A DNA stretch of 20,473 nt from Gemmatimonadota bacterium (GCA_030598525.1 JAUVPT010000010.1:1-20473), one strand, 5' to 3'. Positions 1-6,583 are shown, counted from the first letter of the stretch. Translations and numbers: made by a program. The notes: a model not told the origin generated them from the sequence alone.

Positions 1-737
1 ACGATGTTCGACGCCTGTCGACCCTGGGCCGGGCGGCACGTGAGGAGGCGGGCATTCGAGTACGCCAGCCACTCGGCTCGCTGCAGGCAGTGATTCCGGG
101 TGGACGACGGCCCGGTCCCGAGCTCGAAGCGGTCCTTCGGCAGGAACTGAACGTGAAGGAAGTTGTATTCCCGTCGGGTAGCGACGATATTGTGCGGCTA
201 TCTGCGAAACCGGAATTTGCCCGGCTCGGACCGCGGTTCGGTTCGAAGACACCGCGAGTGGCGAAGGCCATCGAGGGCCTGGACGCGGAAGCGGTCCGTC
301 GCCTCGGCGCGGGCGAGGTGGTTTCGGTGAGCGTGGACGGAGAGGTTCTCGAGGTTGAGCCGGGTGATGCCCGGGTCCTCGAAGTAGCTTCGGGAGATCT
401 CATGGTCCAGGCGCAGGAGGGATTCCTGGTCGGCCTGGACACGACGGTCACTCCGGAGCTGGAGGCGGAGGGGCTTGCGCGGGAGGTTGTGAGCCGGGTC
501 CAACGGCTGCGGCGGGAGTCCGGGCTGGATGTGAGCGATCGCATCCACCTTGGGTTGGCGGCGGAGTCAGGTCGCCTGGCTGATGCCGTGGAAACGCACC
601 GTGATTACATCGCGGGAGAAACGCTGGCCACCGCCGTGACGACGGATGCAGATCAGAGCGCGGGGTTGAAGCACACGGCCCACGTGGAGATTGAAGGGGA
701 GAGCATAGCCCTCGGTTTGAGTCGCACGGACGGCTAG
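1..737 (+). CDS. ileS: Isoleucyl-tRNA synthetase, C-terminal part (5' truncated by window edge)
   Basis: This is the last ~244 codons of isoleucyl-tRNA synthetase, which charges tRNA-Ile with isoleucine in the cytoplasm. The gene enters from the left edge; the first complete codon is at 3 and TAG is at 735-737. The visible part starts with the family-typical stretch LGRAAREEAGIRVRQPL and continues with ELNVKEVVF, then an EGLAREVVSRVQRLRRESGL segment near the end. This matches the C-terminal extension that follows the anticodon-binding domain in the longer IleRS type. No cysteine occurs in this part, so the C-terminal zinc finger of the E. coli-type enzyme is absent. That fits the long bacterial/eukaryote-like class, though class assignment needs the missing N-terminal part. 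The next gene begins 57 bp downstream. Confidence 0.93.
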   Translation, partial: DVRRLSTLGRAAREEAGIRVRQPLGSLQAVIPGGRRPGPELEAVLRQELNVKEVVFPSGSDDIVRLSAKPEFARLGPRFGSKTPRVAKAIEGLDAEAVRRLGAGEVVSVSVDGEVLEVEPGDARVLEVASGDLMVQAQEGFLVGLDTTVTPELEAEGLAREVVSRVQRLRRESGLDVSDRIHLGLAAESGRLADAVETHRDYIAGETLATAVTTDADQSAGLKHTAHVEIEGESIALGLSRTDG

Positions 738-794
738 GCACCGGGGGATGACGCTGGATTTGACGAAACTCTGAGGATAGATCGGGGCAACGGG

Positions 795-1178
795 ATGAAG
801 AAGAAGGACCTGAAACACATCGAGAAGCGACTCCTGCAGCTCAGGGAGCGGGCTTTGAAGGACCTTGGCCACTACGACGAGTCGTTCTCGAACAGCTCGC
901 AGGCCTCTGAGGGTGACCTCGCGGCGTACAGCTTCCACATGGCGGACCAGGGAACCGACGCCATGGAGCGGGAGAAGGCATTCCTGTTCGCAAGCAAGGA
1001 GGGACGCTACCTGTATCACCTCGACGAGGCTCTCAGGCGCCTGTACCGGACGCCTGCCCAGTTCGCCGTGTGCGAGGACTGCGGCGACAAGATCTCGTTC
1101 GAGCGCATGGACGCGCTACCGCATACCACTCTGTGCATCAAGTGCAAGGAAAAGGAAGAAACGGGTGACTCTCGCTGA
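795..1178 (+). CDS. TraR/DksA-family C4 zinc-finger protein
   Basis: A 127-residue protein of the TraR/DksA family, small coiled-coil proteins that enter the RNA polymerase secondary channel and modulate initiation, often with ppGpp. A charged helical N-terminal half (about residues 1-85) is followed by a C4 zinc finger with Cys93, Cys96, Cys114 and Cys117. The segment ADQGTDAMEREK (about 50-61) is where the family carries its acidic coiled-coil tip motif. The acidic residues Asp51 and Asp55 are present, but the spacing differs from classical DksA (DPxDxA), so it looks closer to the shorter YteA/TraR-like members. The ribosome binding site is weak (GGGG about 8 bases before ATG). The 3' end overlaps lspA by 14 bp. 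The polymerase-binding role is inferred from the family; the targets are unknown. Confidence 0.85.
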   Translation: MKKKDLKHIEKRLLQLRERALKDLGHYDESFSNSSQASEGDLAAYSFHMADQGTDAMEREKAFLFASKEGRYLYHLDEALRRLYRTPAQFAVCEDCGDKISFERMDALPHTTLCIKCKEKEETGDSR

Positions 1179-1716
1179 TTCGAGAGCCGTTGTCGAGACG
1201 AAGCCCCTGTCTTCCACTGTGAACAAGAAGGCCCTCCTCGCCGGGGTGGTCGGGACGGTGGTAGTGCTCGACTTCGTCACCAAGATGTGGGCGATGAACA
1301 CCCTGACGTTCGGCTATCCGGTTCCGGTGCTGGGGGAGTTCTTCCGACTGACCTACACGCACAATCCGGGGGCGGCGTTCGGCATTAACATCGGCGAGTA
1401 TTCGAGAGTGTTCTTCCTCGTCCTTTCCCTGATCGCGTTGGTGGTCCTGGGCCTCATCTATCGATCGACGCCAGCCCGAGACAGGCTTCGCCTTCTCGCG
1501 GTGGCCCTCGTGAGCGGGGGGGCGATCGGCAACATCATCGATCGCTTTCGATTCGAAGCGGGTGTCGTGGACTTCCTCGACGTGGGGATCGGCGTCCACC
1601 GCTGGCCGATCTTCAACGTTGCTGACATGGCCGTGAGCATCGGAGCGGTCCTGCTGTTGATCTCATTCTATTTCGAGGAGAAAGACGGTGACGAACCGGA
1701 GCCGGCAGCCGGCTGA
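1165..1716 (+). CDS. lspA: Lipoprotein signal peptidase (signal peptidase II)
   Basis: A 183-residue inner-membrane aspartyl protease that removes the signal peptide from diacylglyceryl-modified prolipoproteins. Four hydrophobic segments are seen (about residues 22-40, 80-98, 108-125 and 150-169). Conserved blocks are NPGAAFG (67-73), GGAIGNIIDR (118-127), VVDF (134-137) and FNVADMAVSIG (150-160). The catalytic aspartates are Asp136 and Asp154. The open frame extends much further upstream, but GTG at 1165 is chosen because AAGGAAG (1152-1158) lies 6 bases before it and the resulting length is close to the family norm. A later GTG at 1219 has no ribosome binding site. It overlaps the upstream zinc-finger gene by 14 bp and rluD by 29 bp. 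lspA next to an RluA-type synthase gene is a recurring bacterial arrangement. Confidence 0.95.
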   Translation: MTLADSRAVVETKPLSSTVNKKALLAGVVGTVVVLDFVTKMWAMNTLTFGYPVPVLGEFFRLTYTHNPGAAFGINIGEYSRVFFLVLSLIALVVLGLIYRSTPARDRLRLLAVALVSGGAIGNIIDRFRFEAGVVDFLDVGIGVHRWPIFNVADMAVSIGAVLLLISFYFEEKDGDEPEPAAG

Positions 1717-2683
1717 AGTTCACGTCTTTCGTGTAAACCAGGACCCGGACGATCGGCTGGATGCGTATCTGGCCGATCGTTTGCGTCTGAGTCGCAGCCG
1801 CGTCGCGGAGCTCGTGGGCGCTGGACTCGTGCACGTCAACGGATCTCCCACCCGGAAGAGCCACCACCTTCGCGCGGGAGACGAGGTGGAAGTGACGGTG
1901 CCGGCGGCGCCCCCCACCGCGGTCGTCCCCGAGTCGATTCCGATCGAGGTCGTGTACGAGGATGAACACCTGGCCGTGGTGGACAAGCAGGCCGGGCTGG
2001 TCGTTCACCCGGCCGTTGGGAACCGGAGCGGCACGCTCGTCAACGCCCTGCTTTACCGCCTGGGCGGGCTGTCGTCCCTCGGCGAGCCCGACCGACCGGG
2101 CATAGTTCACCGGCTGGACAAGGACACCAGCGGCCTCATGGTGGTTGCCCGCACGGATGACGCTCACGGGGGATTGACGCAGGCTATCGCACGCCGGGAA
2201 ATCCGGCGTGGATACCTGGCCGCTGCATGGGGGCACGTCGAGGAAGACGAGTTCACCGTGGACCGGCCGATCGCCCGCGATCCGAAGCAGCGGCATCGCA
2301 TGGCCGTGGTGGAGGGCGGCCGGCCGTCATTGACCCACTTCCGGCGTCTCGAGATCTGGCGCGCCGCCGACCTCCTCGCCGTTAGGCTTCATACGGGGCG
2401 GACCCACCAGATCCGTGTCCACCTTCGGTCGCTTGGCCACCCCGTCGTGAGCGACCCGATCTATGGACATCGGTGGGAGAAGGGGTTGATCGGGGCCGGG
2501 GGGCGGTGGGCCGACGAGTTCAATCGACGGGCCGGGCGCCTCTTTCTTCACGCCGCGCGGCTCGCGTTTGTCCATCCTGCGACCGGCGAGGAAATGAGTT
2601 TCACGTCGCCACTGCCCGAGGCCCTTCAGGGAGCTGCGGAGTGGGCCCGGAGTGCAGGAGGTGCGTCGGGAGGGCTGGCGTGA
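1688..2683 (+). CDS. rluD: RluA/RluD-family 23S rRNA pseudouridine synthase
   Basis: A 331-residue protein that isomerises uridines in large-subunit rRNA to pseudouridine. An N-terminal S4 RNA-binding domain (about residues 20-75, with RLDAYLADRL and SRSRVAELV) is followed by the RluA catalytic domain. The signature HRLDKDTSG lies at 141-149 with catalytic Asp144. GRTHQIRVHL and the block around SDPIYG are further family landmarks. The GTG start at 1688 lies inside lspA and is supported by GAGGAG at 1675-1680, 7 bases upstream, so translation is probably coupled to lspA. The S4 domain and length favour RluD-like modification of the helix 69 region, but substrate sites cannot be read from sequence, so the symbol is by similarity only. 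Confidence 0.9.
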   Translation: MTNRSRQPAEVHVFRVNQDPDDRLDAYLADRLRLSRSRVAELVGAGLVHVNGSPTRKSHHLRAGDEVEVTVPAAPPTAVVPESIPIEVVYEDEHLAVVDKQAGLVVHPAVGNRSGTLVNALLYRLGGLSSLGEPDRPGIVHRLDKDTSGLMVVARTDDAHGGLTQAIARREIRRGYLAAAWGHVEEDEFTVDRPIARDPKQRHRMAVVEGGRPSLTHFRRLEIWRAADLLAVRLHTGRTHQIRVHLRSLGHPVVSDPIYGHRWEKGLIGAGGRWADEFNRRAGRLFLHAARLAFVHPATGEEMSFTSPLPEALQGAAEWARSAGGASGGLA

Positions 2684-3699
2684 AGCGTGCGTCTGTCATG
2701 CTCGTCATTCTCGCCGTGATGATTGCCGTTGCGGCGGACGGAACTCCCACGGCTTTCCAGGTGGCCCCAGGGGCTCCGGCCGTGGTCGAGGTCCTCGGCG
2801 ATCCGGAGTTCAGCGACCTCGGGGCGAGGCTGGTCTCCGACCCGGCCGTCTGGAAACCCCTTCCGGGGATCGGGACGCTGCCGGAGGTCGGGATCGACTC
2901 GCTTCAAATCTGGCTCACTTCCGACCTCAGCGTCGGCGTGCCCCAGGGTCTGAGTCACCCGGAACCGTGGGTCGCAGGGACCGCGGACCCCTCCTCCGCC
3001 CGGATCGGCCTCCGAACCGGTCCCGGACTCAACGGCCCGCGGGGGCTGAGGTCAGTTCTCCGCCACGAGATCGCGCACATTGGTCTCGATGCGGCGACCG
3101 GCGGTAACTACCCTCGTTGGCTGACTGAAGGGTACGCTCAGTACGCCTCCGGCGAGTGTAACTGGGAAGACGCCTGGCACCTGCAATCGGCCTTCCTGCG
3201 CCGCGGCGCCACGACCCTGGAAGAGATTGATCTTCGCTTCCGCCGGCACTCGACGGAAGCGCGGATGGGCTACCTGCTCTCCTACACCGCAGTTCACGAA
3301 CTTGCGGCCATCAGTGGCGAGGCGGGCCTGGCGGCGGTATTCAGGCGACTGCGCGAGGGGGCAAGTTTCGAGGAGGCGTTGCGCCGGACGTACGGGATCA
3401 CCGCTGAGAACTTCGAAGTACGTTGGAAGAGATCCCTGGTGGATCGATACGGCTGGCTGTACCTGCTATCCCGGGCCGGCGTCTTCTGGCTCGCGGTGAC
3501 AGGTCTCGTTCTCTTCGTGGCGCTTCGCAGGTCAAGCCGCGATCGGACGCGACTCGAAGAGCTGCGTGCCGAGGATCTGCGGATGGCGGAGGCGTCGTCG
3601 GACGAGATCCCGCAGGGGGAAACCGACGGGATGTGGTCGATCTCCCCGGGCTCTGGAGGCGGCTCGAAGGGCCCGCCGGGGGACACGGGGCCAGATTGA
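2680..3699 (+). CDS. Putative membrane-anchored zinc metallopeptidase (HExxH, peptidase MA-like)
   Basis: A 339-residue protein of unknown substrate. A hydrophobic N-terminus (about residues 5-19) looks like a Sec signal. HEIAH (129-133) followed by WLTEGYAQY (147-155) gives the gluzincin arrangement: His129 and His133 as zinc ligands, Glu130 as base, Glu150 as likely third ligand. This resembles the peptidase MA-like superfamily. One hydrophobic segment (about 264-283) is followed by an Arg/Glu-rich tail and a Gly/Pro-rich end, so the catalytic domain is probably outside the inner membrane with a short cytoplasmic tail. The GTG start at 2680 overlaps the rluD stop as GTGA and has GGGAGGG at 2668-2674, 5 bases upstream. 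The -35 box of the next promoter lies over its stop codon. The enzymatic role is inferred from motifs only. Confidence 0.75.
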   Translation: MKRASVMLVILAVMIAVAADGTPTAFQVAPGAPAVVEVLGDPEFSDLGARLVSDPAVWKPLPGIGTLPEVGIDSLQIWLTSDLSVGVPQGLSHPEPWVAGTADPSSARIGLRTGPGLNGPRGLRSVLRHEIAHIGLDAATGGNYPRWLTEGYAQYASGECNWEDAWHLQSAFLRRGATTLEEIDLRFRRHSTEARMGYLLSYTAVHELAAISGEAGLAAVFRRLREGASFEEALRRTYGITAENFEVRWKRSLVDRYGWLYLLSRAGVFWLAVTGLVLFVALRRSSRDRTRLEELRAEDLRMAEASSDEIPQGETDGMWSISPGSGGGSKGPPGDTGPD

Positions 3700-3724
3700 C
3701 TTGAAATCGGTTAGGGGGTATCCT
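3696..3724 (+). promoter_or_regulatory. Sigma70-type promoter before the small membrane protein and tRNA-Val
   Basis: TTGACT (3696-3701), a 17-base spacer and TATCCT (3719-3724) give a close match to a housekeeping promoter. The -35 box overlaps the TGA stop (3697-3699) of the metallopeptidase gene. The expected transcription start, about 7 bases after the -10 box, falls at or within a base or two of the ATG at 3731, so the transcript would have almost no leader. The transcript would cover the 81-residue ORF and then tRNA-Val. The elements are seen directly; activity is inferred. Confidence 0.7.
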
Positions 3725-3730
3725 TTCGCG

Positions 3731-3976
3731 ATGGACGGGAACCGCGGAGGCGAGGCCGGCGACGGCGCGCATCGTCCACGGCTGTTCGGCTTGCTGGAGA
3801 GAAGGAACGCTGCTCTCCTGGTGGTCGGAGCCGTGGTCGTTTTGTTTGGATACGTACTTCTCGACCGGGGCTCGGTCGTCCTCGCGCCCCTGCTCCTGTG
3901 CGCGGGGTACGGGGTACTCATACCCGCTGGATTGCTGATCGGATTCCGTGGCGACCGGGCGGGCGAGGGCGAATAG
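3731..3976 (+). CDS. Small two-helix membrane protein, unknown function
   Basis: An 81-residue protein with a polar, charged N-terminus (1-25) and two hydrophobic segments (about 27-44 and 49-72) joined by a short DRGS turn. It resembles small double-helix proteins of the DUF3098 kind in outline, including a LAP-LLL-GY-LIP pattern in the second helix, but I cannot assign a function. The frame stays open 55 codons upstream into the peptidase gene; ATG 3731 is chosen because the promoter at 3696-3724 would start transcription there. No Shine-Dalgarno is seen, as expected for a leaderless message. Its TAG stop (3974-3976) lies inside the tRNA-Val gene, a 10-base overlap. The coherent hydrophobic pattern supports a real gene. 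Confidence 0.65.
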   Translation: MDGNRGGEAGDGAHRPRLFGLLERRNAALLVVGAVVVLFGYVLLDRGSVVLAPLLLCAGYGVLIPAGLLIGFRGDRAGEGE

Positions 3977-4041
3977 CTCAGTTGGTCCAGAGCGCCTGCC
4001 TTACAAGCAGGAGGTCGCTGGTTCGAATCCAGCTTCGCCCA
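3967..4041 (+). tRNA. tRNA-Val (anticodon UAC)
   Basis: A full 75-base cloverleaf. The acceptor stem GGGCGAA pairs with TTCGCCC (4034-4040), with discriminator A at 4041. The D stem is GCTC/GAGC, the anticodon stem CCTGC/GCAGG with loop CTTACAA, so the anticodon is TAC (valine codon GTA and its wobble partners). The T arm is GCTGG-TTCGAAT-CCAGC. The 3' CCA is not encoded. Its first 10 bases are shared with the end of the 81-residue ORF, and the hexamer GGGCGA is duplicated in tandem just before it (3961-3966). Confidence 0.97.
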
Positions 4042-4150
4042 TGCGATGGTGGGCGGCGGTAAAGGAACAATCCGGCGCGATCGAGTGTCGTAACGAATGC
4101 GTGGGGCTGACTGTGCCCCGGTGCGATAAGGAACAAATGAGGACCGGAAT

Positions 4151-5905
4151 ATGAAGCGTGCGATTCGTAACTGGGGCGGGCGGAGTCTGGCCGTAGCGGC
4201 CGTTTCGCTCGTGTTTGCCGCTGGGACCGCTGTAGCGCAGGACAATGGCGGCTCAGGCGGTCGGGCCAGGGTGCTCGTGGCTCCCCTGCAGGTCGATGGC
4301 AACGTCAAGAAGGACTTCGGCAAGAAGGTCTCCGAGGAGGTGCGGGATGGCCTCGAGGAGATTCCGACGCTGATCTCGATCGAGTGGAACCAGGTCAAGG
4401 ACGAGCTTCGTCGCCTGAAGCTGAAGGAAGAAGACCTCGGCCTCATCCAGTGGCGGCAGCTCGCGGGACGTCTGAACGCCGATGTCGTGATGACAGGTAC
4501 GGTAGCGTCGGCCGTCTCCGGCAATGAGTTCACCGTCAGCTTCGTCGACTCGAAGAGCGGTGACGAGGTCCACGTGCCGGACTTCAGCGTTTCGGGTGAC
4601 GGCAAGGATGAGGTGAAGCAGGCAGCCGGCGTGATCGTGTCTGCGTTCGGCGAGCAGGTCGACTACCGGCGCGCGCTCCTGTTCTGCCAGGACTACTTGG
4701 CGGCGGAGCAGTTCGAGGACGCCCTTCGTAATTGTGACGAGGCCCTGCGGACGAATCCTGCGAGCACGTCCGGGCGGTATCTGCGTGGGCGCGTATACAT
4801 GGGACAGGAAGACTGGACGTCGGCCGCAGAGGACCTCGGGATGGTCGTCGAGAGTAACCCGGCCGAAGTCGATGCGCTCAACGCCCTTGCTTACGTCCAC
4901 GCTCAGTTGGGAGACATGGACCGCGCGGTCGAGCTTTACCGCGAATACCTGAACTTCAATCCCGGTGACGCGAACGTTCGCATGACGGTTGCCTTCGAGC
5001 TCGCCCAGGCGGGTGGTGAGGACGAGGCAATCAGCCTCCTTCAGGATGGCATCGCCATCGACTCCACGAACGCCGAGCTGTGGGAGTTCCTCGGCAACGT
5101 GGCGCTCAAGAAGGGAACCACTGCGGAAGAGGGAGCGGCCGAGGATACGGGGGCCATCGCGGACGAAGCGTCCGTTCGGCTCGCGGTCGAGGCCTACGAT
5201 CACGTGCTGGAGCTCAAGGGAGAGGATATGAATCCCGAGATTCTCCGCAACGTGATCGCGGCGAACCTCGAGCTCGGTGACTACGATGCGGCGCTTACCT
5301 TCGCGGACCGGGCGCAGGCGCTGATGCCCGAGGACGCGGGTCTGTGGTCGATTCGGAGCGACATCTACGGCCGTATGGAGAGATACGATGACGCGGTCGC
5401 GGCTCTCGATCGGACCCTCGAGCTCGATCCGGCATACCCCAACGCATATCTCCGGCGGGGTTTCCTGAAGCTGCGGTCAGGTGACTCGCAGGGGGGGACG
5501 TCCGATCTACGTGCTGCGCTCGACCAGGGAGCCGATGTGGAGGTCGTGGCGGGCCAGCTCCTGGCGCGGGGCTACAATGACTTCTTCAAGACTGGCCGGT
5601 ACGATGAGGCGCTGGCGATGTTCGAGGTTGGGACCAGCCTGGCAAGTGCCGGCCGTGTGAGGGACCAGTTGTATTTCTTCACGGCGTATGGCTACTACCA
5701 GCAGGGTGTGGCGCTCGACGGCTCGAACGAGGCGAACGAGGCGTGTCAGCCGGCGCGCCGCGCGCTGTCCAAGTTCCAGCAGGTCCTGCCGAACCTGGAC
5801 CGGGCCGGCGCCGAGCAGCCGCAGAGCCAGTCGCAGATTCGCGAAAGCACGGACGTGTACATCTACCGGCAGGAGCAGATTATCCGGAAGAACTGCGGAG
5901 GATGA
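4151..5905 (+). CDS. Exported TPR-repeat protein with CsgG/LpoB-like N-terminal domain
   Basis: A 584-residue protein with a Sec signal peptide (about residues 1-29, likely cleavage after AVA), so it should be periplasmic. Residues about 38-170 read as an alpha/beta domain (RVLVAPLQ, SEEVRDGLEE, LAGRLNADVVMTGTV) like the nucleotide-fold-like domain of CsgG, TolB-N or LpoB-type envelope proteins. This is a pattern resemblance, not a firm assignment. From about 173 to 520 there are repeated TPR helices with typical Ala/Gly/Pro spacing (for example YLAAEQFEDALRNCDEAL and LELGDYDAALTFADRA). A Gln-rich stretch and a short tail end the protein. The start has GAGGA at 4139-4143, 7 bases before ATG. 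It is a single transcription unit between tRNA-Val and a hairpin. A scaffolding role near the cell wall cluster is speculation. Confidence 0.8.
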   Translation: MKRAIRNWGGRSLAVAAVSLVFAAGTAVAQDNGGSGGRARVLVAPLQVDGNVKKDFGKKVSEEVRDGLEEIPTLISIEWNQVKDELRRLKLKEEDLGLIQWRQLAGRLNADVVMTGTVASAVSGNEFTVSFVDSKSGDEVHVPDFSVSGDGKDEVKQAAGVIVSAFGEQVDYRRALLFCQDYLAAEQFEDALRNCDEALRTNPASTSGRYLRGRVYMGQEDWTSAAEDLGMVVESNPAEVDALNALAYVHAQLGDMDRAVELYREYLNFNPGDANVRMTVAFELAQAGGEDEAISLLQDGIAIDSTNAELWEFLGNVALKKGTTAEEGAAEDTGAIADEASVRLAVEAYDHVLELKGEDMNPEILRNVIAANLELGDYDAALTFADRAQALMPEDAGLWSIRSDIYGRMERYDDAVAALDRTLELDPAYPNAYLRRGFLKLRSGDSQGGTSDLRAALDQGADVEVVAGQLLARGYNDFFKTGRYDEALAMFEVGTSLASAGRVRDQLYFFTAYGYYQQGVALDGSNEANEACQPARRALSKFQQVLPNLDRAGAEQPQSQSQIRESTDVYIYRQEQIIRKNCGG

Positions 5906-5957
5906 TCTCCCTTCGACGGTAGGGGTCTGAACGGGGTCTTCGGCCCTGGATTCAAGT

Positions 5958-5992
5958 GAAGCCCGGCGGGACATGGTGTTCCGCCGGGCTTC
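5958..5992 (+). terminator. Strong hairpin after the TPR gene, probable terminator
   Basis: GAAGCCCGGCGG (5958-5969) pairs perfectly with CCGCCGGGCTTC (5981-5992), a 12-bp stem. One G-T and one A-T pair can extend it, leaving a 7-base loop. It sits 52 bp after the TPR gene stop and before the dcw promoter, where a terminator is expected. No T-tract follows, so it is not a classical intrinsic terminator; it could act as a U-less terminator or an mRNA 3'-end stabiliser. Confidence 0.6.
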
Positions 5993-6024
5993 GTGCATCC
6001 GGACGCCACGGTGGGGAGCCGGGG

Positions 6025-6053
6025 TTGCGCGACGGGGATTTGGCAGGTAAAAT
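6025..6053 (+). promoter_or_regulatory. Probable promoter of the dcw cluster
   Basis: TAAAAT (6048-6053) is a good -10 box, matching the consensus at 5 of 6 positions. Seventeen bases before it is TTGCGC (6025-6030), a weak -35 box matching only TTG. The expected start near 6060 gives a leader of about 60 bases before mraZ. The last base of the -10 box is the first base of the first MraZ box, so a bound repressor would block polymerase. Confidence 0.55.
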
Positions 6054-6087
6054 GGGGCGCAGTGGGGAAAAGTGGAGAACTGTGGGG
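6053..6087 (+). promoter_or_regulatory. MraZ operator: four direct TGGGG-type boxes
   Basis: TGGGG at 6053-6057, TGGGG at 6063-6067, TGGAG at 6073-6077 and TGGGG at 6083-6087 are separated by exactly 5 bases each, so they recur on one face of the helix. E. coli MraZ is known to bind TGGGN direct repeats with 5-base spacers upstream of its own gene and repress the dcw operon. Here the boxes overlap the -10 element and start site, which fits autorepression. The third box has one mismatch. Confidence 0.85.
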
Positions 6088-6121
6088 ATATCTCCTTCCT
6101 GCCTAACAGTGATGGTGCGAA

Positions 6122-6553
6122 TTGGGCGGCTACCTCGGAAGCTACCTGTATCAGGTGGACGAAAAGGGCAGGGTCACGCTCCCGGCAGCGTTTCGCCGGG
6201 ACAGCGAGGCCCAGTCATTCGTTCTGATTCAGGCACAGCCCGATGCCCTCACGCTCTACCCGGACGACACCTGGGCCGAGGTACAGGAGCGGCTCCGCTC
6301 CCTCGCGCGCAGCGCTCCGCGCTCACGTCACCGAATGCTCGGCCTGACCGCCAATGCGGTCGAAGTCGCACCCGATAAACAGGGACGTATCCTGATTCCC
6401 GACCGGCTGCGAACGAGCGCGGGTATCCGCGACGAAGCGCAGGTGGTAGGGGCCATAGACAGAATCGAGATCTGGGATCCGGAGCGCTTTGCTCGAATCG
6501 TAGACGATACGGGAGACGACTTCGGCGATCGCCTGGCCGGGATCTTCGCCTGA
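6122..6553 (+). CDS. mraZ: Transcriptional regulator MraZ
   Basis: A 143-residue DNA-binding protein, normally a ring-forming repressor of its own dcw operon. It has two SpoVT/AbrB-like halves, each with the family signature: VDEKGRVTLPAAFR (12-25) and PDKQGRILIP (84-93). The length is normal. The start must be TTG at 6122: an in-frame TGA lies at 6110-6112, no ATG or GTG lies between, and the protein begins with GGYLGSYLYQ, aligning with the usual first residues. A nearby ATG at 6112 is in another frame. No clear Shine-Dalgarno is seen, so translation may be weak. It is the first gene of the cluster; rsmH follows after 30 bp. Confidence 0.95.
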   Translation: MGGYLGSYLYQVDEKGRVTLPAAFRRDSEAQSFVLIQAQPDALTLYPDDTWAEVQERLRSLARSAPRSRHRMLGLTANAVEVAPDKQGRILIPDRLRTSAGIRDEAQVVGAIDRIEIWDPERFARIVDDTGDDFGDRLAGIFA

Positions 6554-6583
6554 CCAGCAGGTCGAGACAGCCAGCGTGAAGCC

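Noticed and set aside
760..783. TTGACG followed by TAGATC as a promoter for the TraR/DksA-type gene
   Set aside because: The spacer is only 12 bases, too short for a sigma70 promoter.
865..1164. An N-terminal extension of LspA back to 865
   Set aside because: It overlaps the whole zinc-finger gene in another frame and reads as Arg/Ser/Thr-rich out-of-frame sequence; GTG 1165 has its own ribosome binding site.
4062..4136. AAGGAACAA repeated at 4062-4070 and 4128-4136, with a GGGGC/GCCCC hairpin (4103-4119) between them
   Set aside because: A 9-base direct repeat and a 5-bp stem in a 109-bp gap are too short to call an operator or riboswitch, and no convincing promoter for the TPR gene was found with them.
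3948..4154. A 68-codon plus-strand frame through tRNA-Val ending at the TPR start with an ATGA overlap
   Set aside because: Most of it is tRNA sequence read as codons; the rest shows no protein-like pattern.
3532..4605. A 357-codon minus-strand open frame across the small ORF, tRNA-Val and the start of the TPR gene
   Set aside because: It runs through a tRNA and a confirmed signal-peptide region on the other strand, with Ser/Arg/Pro-rich low-information sequence.
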